A stretch of DNA of 64,000 nucleotides, taken from assembly GCF_003259845.1 (NCBI RefSeq), contig NZ_QLMJ01000023.1, forward strand, positions 62,001 through 126,000, in the 5' to 3' direction. Of this stretch, positions 25,701 through 34,300 are shown piece by piece (the stretch's first letter is position 1; every line of letters starts with the position of its first letter). The stretch comes from Actinoplanes lutulentus. Lineage in GTDB: Bacteria; Actinomycetota; Actinomycetes; Mycobacteriales; Micromonosporaceae. The translations under genes were made by a program, and so were the position numbers. A model generated the notes under the pieces. It ran no database searches and was not told the origin of the DNA. It saw only the letters and a list, made by a program, of their open reading frames with translations.

Positions 25701-27549
25701 ACAGCGCGTCGTAGGTGAAGTCCCACTTGGCGCCGTCGGAAACGGTCAGCCGGGCGAGGTTGCCGAAGTCGTCCCAGCGCAGCGCCACCACGTTGCCGAG
25801 CGGATCGATCTTCGTTTCCGGCTCGCCGTGGTCGCCGTACCGGGTCTCCTGGCGGGCGCCGGCCGGATCAGTGACGGACAGCAGGCGGCCGGCGGGCGAG
25901 TACGCGTACCGCCACAGGCCGCCGCCCGGGTCCTCCCGCTCGACCAGGCGGCCACTCCCGTCGTACCGGAAGAGGGTCTGACGACCGAGTGGGGTGACCG
26001 TCGCGACCAGCCTGCCCTCGTCGTCGCGCCGCAGGCGTGCGGTGTTGCCGAGGCCGTCGGTGACCGAGGTGACCTCGCCCGCGGTGTCGAAGCCGAACGC
26101 GAGGCTGACGCCGTCAGGATCGGTCACCCGATGGACGAGGCCGTCGCGCACGTCGAGGCGGGTGACGCCGCCTTCCGGGTCGACGATCTCTTCCGGGATC
26201 CGCTCCTCGCCGGGGTATCGATATCGGACAGTCGCGTCGCCGGTGGCCACTTCCAGGACTCGGCCCGCGTCGTCGTAGCGGTAGTCGAAGGTCTCGCCGC
26301 CGGGCAGCATCCGGCGCAGCGGCCGGCCGTGGTCGTCCCACAGGGCGGTGCTGACGGCGCCCTTGCGGTCGGTGACCGTGACCGGATTTCCCCACTCGTC
26401 ATAGGTACGGCTCAGCCGCTCTCCATGACCGTCGGTGACCGACAACAGCCGCCCATGCTGGTCGTGCACATAGGTGTTGGTGACGCCGGTGAAGCCGGCG
26501 TCGCCGGTGACCGTGACCCGGCCGGGCAGGTAGGCGTACCGAGTCGTCAGCCCGAAGCGCGACACCTGCGAGACGACCCGGCCGCTGGTGTCATAGCTGT
26601 TCCGCGCCTCGGCCACCCCGTCGGCGTCGACCACGGCGACGACACGGGCGTGCTCGTCCACCTCGTAGCGGTGATCACCGCCCGCGACCAGAACACCGTC
26701 CGCGTAAACGAAGTCCACATCGCCGACGGCCACGATCCGATCGCCGGCCCAGGTCACCGTGACCGTGCGGCCGCCACGGGCCGTCACACTGCTCAACAGG
26801 CCGTCGGTGTAGCCGAACGTGAGCGTGTCCGCTTTCAGCAGCCGCCCCACCGGGTCGTAGGTCCACACCCGGCCGTCGAACCAGCGCAGTTCCAGCCCGC
26901 CGTCGTCCAGCGGCACGACCTCGGCCGCGATCCCGACCACCCGGCCGTAACCCGCGCCCTGCCGCCGGAACACCGCCCGCTGCCCATCCGGCCCGGCATA
27001 AGCCGCACCCTCCGGCGACGCCAGCAACCGGCAATCCGCCCACGACGACCAACCCAGACCGAACGCGCCCACCTCACCCGAGCGACTGTTGTAGACACGA
27101 CGCCACTGACGAGAATCGGACACCGCGATCAAGAAATTGCCGGTGGCCGTGTTCACCGGATCATCGGCGAACCCACTGGTGGGCGGAAACCCGTACCCAA
27201 TGGGATCGTCGAAAGTCACCGAAGAACGACCCCCGCCCAGGCCCGCAGCCCGCAGGGATGCGGTTATCGCCGCGTCCGGGAGCGTGGCGAGATCACCGTC
27301 GCCGCCGGCCGCCCGGAAGGCTTGCGAAATCTGCGCGACCCATCGGGCGTCGACCTCGTTGAGGTCGAGGTATTGGCCGAATGCATTGATCAACGACGTA
27401 GCGTCGAGCCTGCCCCAGCGATTTCCGTCCTGGAATTCCCCATAGGCGGCTCGCAGCCTGGCAAGGCGCCCGCGCAACTCGTCGTCGGCCGCGCGATTGC
27501 CGCGGACGAATGCGTCCAGATCATCCGGTCGTGCCGAACTCGTCGCCAT
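22732..27549 (-). CDS. RHS-repeat polymorphic toxin 2 with PIN-domain nuclease tip
   Basis: ATG 27549 follows the WXG-type gene by one base and gives 1605 residues. The shell (helical N-terminus, PVNTATGNFLI, YD repeats, NPYHYAGNDPLG core, hydrophobic linker) closely matches RHS1 up to LLTGG at about residue 1456. The tip (1457-1605) is unrelated to RHS1. It has VGVDANPII (Asp1482), SPQAASEYL (Glu1516), EEDSRVAASAM (Asp1570) and LITNDRQL (Asp1588), which is the order of acidic residues and strands of a PIN nuclease. PIN toxins cut RNA using bound divalent metal. The operon continues with a zinc-ribbon gene and a small gene. Replacement of only the tip is typical of polymorphic toxins. Confidence 0.9.
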   Translation of the reverse strand: MATSSARPDDLDAFVRGNRAADDELRGRLARLRAAYGEFQDGNRWGRLDATSLINAFGQYLDLNEVDARWVAQISQAFRAAGGDGDLATLPDAAITASLRAAGLGGGRSSVTFDDPIGYGFPPTSGFADDPVNTATGNFLIAVSDSRQWRRVYNSRSGEVGAFGLGWSSWADCRLLASPEGAAYAGPDGQRAVFRRQGAGYGRVVGIAAEVVPLDDGGLELRWFDGRVWTYDPVGRLLKADTLTFGYTDGLLSSVTARGGRTVTVTWAGDRIVAVGDVDFVYADGVLVAGGDHRYEVDEHARVVAVVDADGVAEARNSYDTSGRVVSQVSRFGLTTRYAYLPGRVTVTGDAGFTGVTNTYVHDQHGRLLSVTDGHGERLSRTYDEWGNPVTVTDRKGAVSTALWDDHGRPLRRMLPGGETFDYRYDDAGRVLEVATGDATVRYRYPGEERIPEEIVDPEGGVTRLDVRDGLVHRVTDPDGVSLAFGFDTAGEVTSVTDGLGNTARLRRDDEGRLVATVTPLGRQTLFRYDGSGRLVEREDPGGGLWRYAYSPAGRLLSVTDPAGARQETRYGDHGEPETKIDPLGNVVALRWDDFGNLARLTVSDGAKWDFTYDALSRLTSTTDPAGATWLREYDPEGNLVAATDPVGTRHTATVGREGRVTGLGDGVTGSAFEYDRLGRTLAHLRPDGTAARAGYDRCGRRTLIENPEGGRSRIEYTPAGRVRRVITPGGRATVFEHDAAGRTTARVDGAGRRTAFSYDADGAMVTAGLARMTYDEAGRLASRDGIQYTRDATGRVVAITGPAGGTRRFERDAAGRVVAAVDPLGHRSTYEYHPRGWLTRITDPLGASTSYRHDEAGRVVEAIDPLGRQTRFSYDPAGRVIGRVDGAGRAVRWAYDGSGRVVSIEAGDGSRITFRRDLLGRPVAVREGDLEVTLSWNRAGRLVERRRGGLAMRRSYGPDGERTALTMPDGSSTSYTYDGGGLLSGMTGPLTGHLAVTRDALGRIVALDGADGRRATWEYAADGHLTGYALADEADEADGVGRADRVDRVDRVDRAGRAGRAGRRARLTRDAGGRITGDGTRTYGYDAAGQLVTVDAKTLEYDPAGRLVRDGDRTFIYDAAGQLSDSDHEYDGSGRRLRDAVRAYEWDGFGRLKAVSAGGRVMSVRTDPLGELAEVDGQAVLWDGRPCLIGDTPIAAHGMPWQAGSSQLTPDWQGTVGDRRDEWGAPALTDPGLGFSGELEFAGLTWLRNRVYDPSSRAFLSPDPLPAVPGTAWSGNPYHYAGNDPLGHADPLGLRPITDSELAAYRDDMSSGAFEDAADWVGENWEYLAAGAMIVGGVALMFTGVGGPAGIALMAASGGLIAGGASAGIQKFTTGEVDWGQVGKDALVGAVTGAAGAGTVAALGSTARLAATNPFARELVLNGAEALVSGGLERGLTGGDIFNPKALAADLLTGGAAPAPGNRLGTPDLPPPPRPPEVGVDANPIIQGLDYGQLARLDTALAGRAPVVSPQAASEYLRGGDQARFDAFMEARDGRIGAAATEEEAKALQERASQMTDQFGNTRALGEEDSRVAASAMRDGVPLITNDRQLTNFLQQYPYSVEPF
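24361..24423. repeat. 9-bp tandem repeat inside RHS2
   Basis: Seven in-frame 9-base units, three GCCAGCCCG, three GTCAACCCG and one GTCAGCCCG, encode RVD and RAG triplets. They form an insertion between two YD repeats that RHS1 lacks. It looks like a recent slippage expansion that keeps the reading frame. Confidence 0.9.
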
Positions 27550-27550
27550 G

Positions 27551-28000
27551 TCATTCCCGGGCGGCCACGGCCGGGGGCGGCGCCGTGTAGACCGGAGGGG
27601 TGATCGGGTCCGGCACCGGCGGAAGGTCGTCCTCGCCGAAGAGGAAGTCGCCGATCTTGTTGAGGACGCTTTCCTCGTCCTGCTGGCGCTGCCATTCGCG
27701 CGCTTTCTCCCGGCGGGCCTGCTCCTCGCGGGCCAGCCGGGCCAGCTCGTCCACCTGGCTCGCCGCCTGCCGCATCGCGGTGGCGAGGCGCTGCGCGTCG
27801 GTGACGCAGATGCCCATCCGGGTGGCGAACTGACGTGCGTAAACACCGCGCCACTCGTCCGTCGCGACGGTGGCGGCCGCGGTGCGCCGGGGAATCACCC
27901 CCTCGCAGTCGTCAGCGCCGTCGCGCAACTGGGCAGCGAGCCGGGTGGCCGCGTCCCAGTCGAACGGAACGTCCTCGGAAATCCCCCGTAGATCGACCAT
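27551..28000 (-). CDS. WXG-type helical partner protein upstream of RHS2
   Basis: ATG 28000 is preferred because GAGG lies six bases upstream; ATG 28006 abuts it. The 149-residue protein has an N-terminal helical hairpin with EWRGVYARQFATRM as its turn (a W-R-G variant of WxG). A long coiled coil rich in Arg/Glu follows (LARLAREEQARREKAREWQ), then a Pro-rich tail. This is the layout of type VII secretion partner proteins that pair with large toxins. It ends one base before RHS2, so the two are one operon. At the RHS1 locus only its first codons survive. Confidence 0.75.
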   Translation of the reverse strand: MVDLRGISEDVPFDWDAATRLAAQLRDGADDCEGVIPRRTAAATVATDEWRGVYARQFATRMGICVTDAQRLATAMRQAASQVDELARLAREEQARREKAREWQRQQDEESVLNKIGDFLFGEDDLPPVPDPITPPVYTAPPPAVAARE

Positions 28001-28099
28001 CGCCATCCTCTGCGTTTGACACGCCGGTGAACCGAACTCGGCGTCGCGCGGTTTTCAGGTATGGAAGCAGCGGGCCGAGGCCCGGTCGACACGTTCATG

Positions 28100-28128
28100 G
28101 CGATGATAGGCCGCCGGCGCGGACAATG
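28100..28128 (+). promoter_or_regulatory. Second copy of the WXG100 upstream element
   Basis: This copy matches 21809-21837 at 25 of 29 bases and precedes the truncated WXG100 copy. It lies between that remnant and the divergent WXG-type/RHS2 operon, so it may still serve the latter. Confidence 0.4.
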
Positions 28129-28153
28129 GCGGCCCGAGAAAGAGAGTGGACAG

Positions 28154-28265
28154 ATGGCGGCACGCGTACTCTCTACGAATCAGGCGAAGACTCCCATTTG
28201 ATCAATTGCGCGACCAGTTGCCGAAGAACGCCGCCACCATCATGACCGCCGACGGCGGAAACTGA
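28154..28265 (+). pseudogene. Internally deleted WXG100 gene
   Basis: The first 13 codons (MAARVLSTNQAKT) match the intact gene at 21893. The sequence then jumps to the last ~23 codons (DQLRDQLPKNAATIMTADGGN) in another frame. About 170 bases of the middle are missing and a TGA closes the original frame at 28199-28201. It is therefore a remnant, 28 bases before the kinase gene. Confidence 0.85.
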
Positions 28266-28293
28266 CGGATCGAGCTTGAGGAGGGCACGGGGC

Positions 28294-29868
28294 ATGGCCG
28301 ATCAAGAACCTCTCGGCCGGGAATACCTCCTGCACGAGGAGATCGGCCGGGGCGCCGTGGCAGTGGTGCGCCGGGCCACCCGGCGGACCGGCGGCGCCGA
28401 GGCGCTCGCCGCGAAATTGCTGCGCCCGGAGTACGCGTCCGACCGCCGCGTCCGCGAGCTGTTCCTCCGTGAGGAGGCCGCGCTGCGCGATCTGGACCAT
28501 CCGAACATCGTGGGCCTGCGTGATCTGGTCGTCGAGGGCGAGACCCTCGCTCTGATCATGGATCTCGTGGACGGCCCGAACCTGCGGCGGTACCTGGAGT
28601 TCCGCGGTGGCCGCCTCCCGGCAGCCGAGGTCGCGGCGATCGCCGGGCAGACCGCCGCCGCGCTCGCCGCCGCCCACGCGCAGGGTGTGGTGCACCTCGA
28701 TCTGAAGCCGGAGAACATACTGGTCGTGCCGGGTGCCGGGCCTCCGCGGGTGCGGATCACCGACTTCGGGGTGGCGGTGCTGCTGCACGACGCGGAGCGG
28801 CTGGCGCCGGGCGGTACGCCGGGATACACCGCGCCGGAGATCTTCATCGGCGGGCCGCCGACCGCGGCGGCCGATGTGTGGTCGCTCGGAGTGCTGATCG
28901 CGGAGTTGTCGACCGGGAGCCCGTCGTTCGATCCCGGGCTGCTGCCGCCGCACCTGGCGGCGGTCACCAGGGACTGCCTGGCGAGTGACCCGCGACAGCG
29001 GCCGCCGGCCCGGCGGGTGGCGGCCTACCTGCGCAACGCGGGTGGCAACGCCGGGGCAGAGCCCACGCCGATTGCCTCGGCTTTCTCTCCGCCGGCTCCG
29101 GTTGGGCTCAACGACACCCGGCTGCGGCCCGGGGTCACGCCGCCCGCTCCGCCCCCGCCGCCCGAGCCGGTCGCACCGCCCTCGCGCTGGCGGCGCGGGC
29201 CGCTGATCACGCTCGGCGCGGTGGCCCTGATCGCGGCGACCCTCGCCGGGATCAACGCGGCCGCCTCCGCCGGCGAGCGCGGCAGCCAGGCCATCCAGCA
29301 GATCAGCGTCCCACCCAAGATCACGCCGCAGACCACTGACGCCACCGTCGAGCCGACCGCCGGGATCACCACCACGCCGGTCGCCGAGCGGCTGCGGGTC
29401 ACCCTGGCCGGGAAGGTCGAGGACGGCGCCGGGACCCTCGCCATCTCGATCCGGGACGGCAGGGCGATCGCCTACATCTGCGACGGCCAGCGGGTCGAGT
29501 CGTGGCTGCAGGGCACCGCGAAAGCCGGCAAGCTCGCACTCAAGGGCAAGGACGGAAGCACCATCACGGGTACGTTCGACGCCGACTCGGCCGAGGGCGA
29601 CGTGACAGTGGCCGGCGACACCCACGCGTTCGAGGTCGGCAAGGTGAAGAAGGGCTCCGGCCTCTATCGCACCGCCGCCCGGGTTCGCGGCGCCGAGGTC
29701 GAAGGCTCGTGGATCGTGCTGGACGACGGCAGCCAGGTGGGCGTGCTGAGCCGTGACGGCGTACCGGGTCCGGCCCCGTCACTCGACGTCACCGGCGGCA
29801 CGGTCACCATCGACGGCTCGACGCTCGGGACCACGTCGATCGACGTCGACTCCGGGGAGGGTTTTTGA
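28294..29868 (+). CDS. Receptor-type serine/threonine protein kinase (Hanks type)
   Basis: ATG 28294 lies behind GAGGAGGG and gives 524 residues. The kinase domain holds GRGAVAVV (glycine loop), Lys41, Glu60, HLDLKPEN at 133-140, DFG at 156-158 and GTPGYTAPE at 173-181. The catalytic loop reads HLD rather than HRD, so this is a non-RD kinase, possibly not activated by loop phosphorylation. A Pro-rich linker leads to one membrane helix (about 303-325), followed by a ~200-residue extracellular beta-rich domain (LRVTLAGKVEDGAGTLAISI). It probably senses an external signal. It is coupled to the DUF6529 gene, whose start lies at its stop. Confidence 0.92.
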   Translation: MADQEPLGREYLLHEEIGRGAVAVVRRATRRTGGAEALAAKLLRPEYASDRRVRELFLREEAALRDLDHPNIVGLRDLVVEGETLALIMDLVDGPNLRRYLEFRGGRLPAAEVAAIAGQTAAALAAAHAQGVVHLDLKPENILVVPGAGPPRVRITDFGVAVLLHDAERLAPGGTPGYTAPEIFIGGPPTAAADVWSLGVLIAELSTGSPSFDPGLLPPHLAAVTRDCLASDPRQRPPARRVAAYLRNAGGNAGAEPTPIASAFSPPAPVGLNDTRLRPGVTPPAPPPPPEPVAPPSRWRRGPLITLGAVALIAATLAGINAAASAGERGSQAIQQISVPPKITPQTTDATVEPTAGITTTPVAERLRVTLAGKVEDGAGTLAISIRDGRAIAYICDGQRVESWLQGTAKAGKLALKGKDGSTITGTFDADSAEGDVTVAGDTHAFEVGKVKKGSGLYRTAARVRGAEVEGSWIVLDDGSQVGVLSRDGVPGPAPSLDVTGGTVTIDGSTLGTTSIDVDSGEGF

Positions 29869-29870
29869 CC

Positions 29871-30401
29871 GTGCGAGCGGGCACGCTGCGGCGGCCCCAC
29901 GTCTGGCTTCCCGTGGTGGCCGGCGTCGGGGTCGCTGTCGCGCTCGGCGTCTACGGCCGCCTGCACGACCCGGCCGGCACGTCCGGCATCGGCGACGCGC
30001 TGCGCCTGCAGTCCGGCAAGGTGTGGCTGGCCACGGCGGTCCTTCTCTTCGCCGTGGTCCAGCTGATCTCCGCGCTGTCGATGTACGGCGCCCTGCCCTC
30101 CGCACCGTGGATCGCCACCGTGCACCGATGGAGCGGCCGGGTCGCGGTGCTGCTGTCCCTGCCGATCGCGGTGCACTGCCTCTACGCGCTCGGCTTCAGC
30201 TCGGCCAGCCTGCGCGTTCTGGTCCACTCGGTGCTGGGCTGCGTGTTCTACGGCGCGTTCGTCACGAAGATGCTGCTGATCAGCCGGCCGGGCGACACCC
30301 GCGCCTGGGTGCTGCCACTCGTCGGCGGCCTGCTGCTGACCGCGATCACCGGACTGTGGCTGACATCGTCACTATGGTTCTTCGCCACCGTCGGTTTCTA
30401 A
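29871..30401 (+). CDS. DUF6529-family multi-pass membrane protein
   Basis: GTG 29871 has GGGGAGGG nine bases upstream; TTG 29865, overlapping the kinase stop, is the alternative. The ~176-residue protein has five hydrophobic segments. Conserved histidines face the membrane (VHRWSGR, AVHCLYALGF, VHSVLGCVFYGAFVTKM), recalling b-type haem proteins and the ferric-reductase-like fold, although haem binding is only inferred. It matches the DUF6529 family of actinobacteria as I know it. It is in one operon with the receptor kinase. Its stop overlaps the convergent membrane gene at 30398. Confidence 0.8.
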   Translation: MRAGTLRRPHVWLPVVAGVGVAVALGVYGRLHDPAGTSGIGDALRLQSGKVWLATAVLLFAVVQLISALSMYGALPSAPWIATVHRWSGRVAVLLSLPIAVHCLYALGFSSASLRVLVHSVLGCVFYGAFVTKMLLISRPGDTRAWVLPLVGGLLLTAITGLWLTSSLWFFATVGF

Positions 30402-30982
30402 GGGCACTTCGCGACGGTGCGCAGACTCTTGATCTGCTCGGCCGGCAGCTGCGGCGCGAACGACTTCGTATCCGCCGGAACACACAGCGTGCGCCCGTCG
30501 GTCCAGGTCACCAGCAGCGACTTCGCCTGGCGCGGTGCGTACCAGGCGGTGCCTACGGCACCGATCAGCAAGATCAGAGCGATCAGCGCCAGCCACCGAG
30601 AAAACCGCAGCCTGTGTACGCTCGAACGACGCTCCACTTCGGTCCGTGCGGCGATCGCATCGGGTGTCGTCCACGTCGCCTCGATCCGGCCCTGTGCCGC
30701 GAGGGTGCCGTACGCCACCGCCGCCAGCACGGCGACCAGAGCCAGCAGCGCGAGCACGCCCACGGTGGCCCGCGCCCATGCCGGGATCGTGGTGAGATCC
30801 TCGGGTCCTTTGAAGAACGTGACGACACCGAAGAACCCGGTCACCGCGGTCAGCGTGGTCGTCCAGGCGAGAGCGGCGGCCCGGGTCCGCTCCAGCGCGC
30901 CCCGGCGGTACTGCTGGGCCTGCTGCTGCCAGTACCGGTCGTCATCGGTGACCGGGCGATCCAGCGGCGTCATCCGGGCCAT
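30398..30982 (-). CDS. Hypothetical membrane protein, partner of the zinc-ribbon gene
   Basis: ATG 30982 shares a base with the stop of the upstream gene (TGATG), so the two are translationally coupled. The 194-residue protein starts with a Gln/Arg-rich cytoplasmic helix (DDRYWQQQAQQYRRGALERTRAAAL). Three membrane segments follow (about 40-58, 69-92 and 133-150), then a C-terminal extracellular part with two cysteines (LCVPADTK, TVAKCP). No family is recognised. This pair diverges from the caspase-Hsp90 gene and may be the membrane-associated part of that system. Confidence 0.7.
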   Translation of the reverse strand: MARMTPLDRPVTDDDRYWQQQAQQYRRGALERTRAAALAWTTTLTAVTGFFGVVTFFKGPEDLTTIPAWARATVGVLALLALVAVLAAVAYGTLAAQGRIEATWTTPDAIAARTEVERRSSVHRLRFSRWLALIALILLIGAVGTAWYAPRQAKSLLVTWTDGRTLCVPADTKSFAPQLPAEQIKSLRTVAKCP

Positions 30983-31281
30983 CAGGGTGCTCCGTCCAGC
31001 GTCACCGTGAGCCACCCGCCACGTCCACATCCGGAGCGATCGGCGGGCCGGCCAGGATGCGGCGACGTGCACGAGCAGAGCACCAGCACGTCGAGCGTCG
31101 GGGACACCGCACCGCCCGGCCCCTTGACCCCGGTGGTCAGGTCCACCACGGTCACCGAGTCGCAGTCACACTTCGGGCAGCGCCCCCACAGCCGGATGCG
31201 CGTCGATGACTCGCTGATCTGCCAGGTCTCGGACACCTTCCGCGACCAGCCGGGTTCCCGCTCCTCGCTGTAGTCGACCAC
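30982..31281 (-). CDS. Zinc-ribbon-like hypothetical protein divergent from the caspase-Hsp90 gene
   Basis: GTG 31281 is chosen because GGGGAGGG ends three bases upstream; ATG 31302 is also in frame and would add seven residues. The ~99-residue protein has CPKCDCDSVTVVDLTTG and, later, VLVLCSCTSPHPG, giving two cysteine pairs that fit a zinc ribbon. The C-terminus is Gly/Arg-rich (DRSGCGRGGWLTVTLDG). No family is recognised. It leads an operon with the membrane gene at 30398 and shares a short (<80 bp) divergent promoter region with the caspase-Hsp90 gene. Confidence 0.65.
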   Translation of the reverse strand: MVDYSEEREPGWSRKVSETWQISESSTRIRLWGRCPKCDCDSVTVVDLTTGVKGPGGAVSPTLDVLVLCSCTSPHPGRPADRSGCGRGGWLTVTLDGAP

Positions 31282-31357
31282 GGACCCTCCCCGTTGGACC
31301 ATCCCGGAGTACAGTGACTCGGCGTAACGACAGGGTAGCCACAAACACGGGGTGCCG

Positions 31358-34300
31358 ATGACCGGGGTCGAAGCGCGGCTGGCGCTGCTGGTGGGAATTC
31401 CTGAGTACCGGTCGCCGGACTTCCCGGCAATATCCACCGTGGACGCCGACCTGGTCCGCATGCGCACGGTTCTCGAGGCGTCCGGCTACCAGGTCGTCGA
31501 GGTCACCGATGCCGACACGACCCAGGGCTATCTGGACGGCCGGATCCGCACCTTCGTCGAGTCGGCGCCCGAGGACTCCACCGTGGTCGTGTACGTCAGC
31601 GGGCACGGTCTCGGCATCGGCGGCAGCGACTATCTCGTACCCAAGGATGCCTTTTCCCGGGAGCGGATGACCGGCAACCCGGCCGCGATGGTCGACCTGG
31701 ACCTGACCGACGCGGTACGCCGTTCGAACGCCACAGCCGTGATCCTGCTGGCGGACTGCTGCCGGGAGCAGGCAGCGCCCGAGGCCAAGGCGACGATGAG
31801 ACCGGCCTTCGGCGCCTCCCTCGGCCGGGCGAGAGAGCCGTCCCGCCTCGCGTCGGTCTTCGGCTGCCAGCCCGGCGAGTACTGCTATTACTCCGACGAC
31901 GCCGGGTACAGCCTCTTCACCGAGGCGCTCGCCACCACGATGGCCCCCGATTCCGCGGAACGCACCGTCCGCGAGGTGGTCGAGGCGACCGATCGGGAGC
32001 TGCAGAAGCTGATCGCGCATCACCTCCCCGGCCGGCGTCAGCACGTCAACTCGGCGATCAACGACCTGGACGTGCTCGACCTGGTGATCTGCGAGGGCCG
32101 GCCGGACCGCTGGCGCCCGGTGGTGGCGCAGAGCAAGCTGTGGGCCCGGGTGGACGGCGAGGTCGACCCGCGGGTGGTCGCCGCCGTCGAGGAGATCGCC
32201 TCGGCGGCATGGGACCAGTTCCAGGCCGCGGCCGCCGCCCTACCGCACTTCCCGTGGGGGGACGCCGGCTTCCCGGAACGCTGTCTGCACCTGGTCGACG
32301 ATCTGCTCGCTCCGGACGCCCGGCTCAGCGCCGCCGAGGTCGCGGTGCTGCTGGCAGCGCCGTTCCTGCGCGAGGCGGTGCTCTGCGCCGGCCTGACCGA
32401 ACTCGCGCCGGACGCCCCGCTCGACCTGACCACTCCGGTCGGTCCGGAACTCGACGTGACGTTCCAGATGTATCCCCGCCTGGTCGCGAAAGCGCTGGCG
32501 CTTCCCGGTCCCGAACAGGCCGCGGTGGCCGGGTGGCTGCTGAACCGGCATCTGCTGCGCCGCGTCGAGTTGTGGAATCAGAACGTCGCCGGCGAACTCT
32601 GCCGGCAGCTGGCCCGCGCCCTGGTCGTCCCGGGCAGTGCCAACCAGGCAGCCCTGCAGATCCGGGCCGTGGCCGCCCACGTCGCCGCGGCCCGGGACGA
32701 CTTCGACCGGGAGGCGGACAGCGACAAACCGCAGCTCCTCGACGAGGTCAGGTGGAACAGCCCAGGTCACCGGCAGGCGTACCCGGTCCGGCAGAGGCAG
32801 CTCGCGATGCTGCTCGCCGTCGCCGGGTCGATGGCGTTCGACCCCCGCCAGGCCGACGAGGCGATCGTCAACCACATCGGCATCCGCGACCGGATCCACC
32901 CGGTCGACGTGCTCAGCACCCTGGACGAGGCGAGCTGGACCATCGCCGAGGACCGGCAGATCGTCGAACTGGCCGTGGCGTGCCCGCACCCGGCGGTCGA
33001 CCTCGCCTGGCAGAGCCAGGCGGCCCAGGTCGACGGCCTTCTCGGCCTGGGCGGTCCGGGCCTGCCCCGCCGGGTCTCCACCACCCGGGTCGAGCCGCAG
33101 TTCGACGACGAGGGCCAGGCCGGTTACGAGCGGCCACTGCTCGGCTTCCGCCTCGACCACGACGAGATCCGCGAGCTGCTCATGGGCGTCCGCCTGTACG
33201 GAGACCCCAACCTGGCCGTCCGCGAGCTCTACCAGAACGCCTTGGACGCCTGCCGGTACCGGCAGGCCCGGCACGCCTTCCTCGACGAGGAGTACCGGGG
33301 TCAGATCGTGCTGCGGCAAGGGGTGGCGGAGGACGGCCGCCCCTATCTGGAATGCGAGGACAACGGCGTCGGCATGGGGCGCCGGGAACTGGAGCAACTG
33401 TTCAGCCGTGCCGGCCGGCGATTCGTGACATCACCGGAATTTTTGTGGGAGCAGGCACGGTGGCGCACCGAGAAGCCGTCCGTCAAGCTCTGGCCCAACA
33501 GCCGCTTCGGCATCGGCGTCTTCTCATACTTCATGGTCGCGGACGAAATCACGATCACCTCGGCCCGGGTCGATCGGCGGACATTGGCGCCCGGCGAGGT
33601 CCTGCGGGTGGACATCTCCAGCAGCGGCAGCCTCTTCCGGATCCGGACAGCACCGGAGGTGACATCGCGCGGGGGCACGACGATTCGGCTCTACCTACGG
33701 AATACCGACGTATCAGCGCTGAGGACGCTCCGGTCGCTGCTGTGGTTCTCGGAGTTCAGTGTCACCTGCGTCGAAGACGACGAGCGAGAAACCTGGCCCG
33801 CTGTCGAGCTGCACACACCGACTGGTCCCGAGTCGCTCTCCGCCGGCCGCCCGGACGATCTCTGGTTCGTCGATGGTACAGGGCGCATCCTCGCGGACGG
33901 CATCGCGACCGACGAGGAACCTTTCGGCTACGTGGTCAATCTGGCTCGTGAACACGTCCCGGTGCTGTCCGTCGATCGCAACAGGCTCGAATCCTGGGAT
34001 CGTGATTGGACACAGACCCGGTTGCTCGACGCGGCAAGGGAATTCGCGGTTCGGACAGAACCGAACCTCCGTTGGCTGTTCGAGATCGTAAGTACGAACC
34101 CAATTCTGGGCAACGCCATCTGGAAAACCCTCGCGGACCGTGACGCACACCTGACCACGCGTGGAGTGACAGCACGTCCCCTCTTCATCACCGATGAGGA
34201 TACGCCAGCTCCGCAGCAACGTCTCGCGGTCCGGGAAATAGGCGCTTTCCCCTTCGACGCCGCAGTATTGGCGGACCAAATCTCTTTCACCGTCACCAGA

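Noticed and set aside
24475..27603. Very long plus-strand frames antisense to the RHS genes
   Set aside because: They follow from the high GC3 of the RHS codons and encode composition-driven sequence without family resemblance.
27550..27846. Upstream extension of RHS2 as a fused domain
   Set aside because: The extension is the out-of-frame shadow of the WXG-type gene. ATG 27549 corresponds to the RHS1 start.
28154..28265. Truncated WXG100 copy as a functional short gene
   Set aside because: The frame closes after 15 codons, and the C-terminal part is in a different frame without a start.
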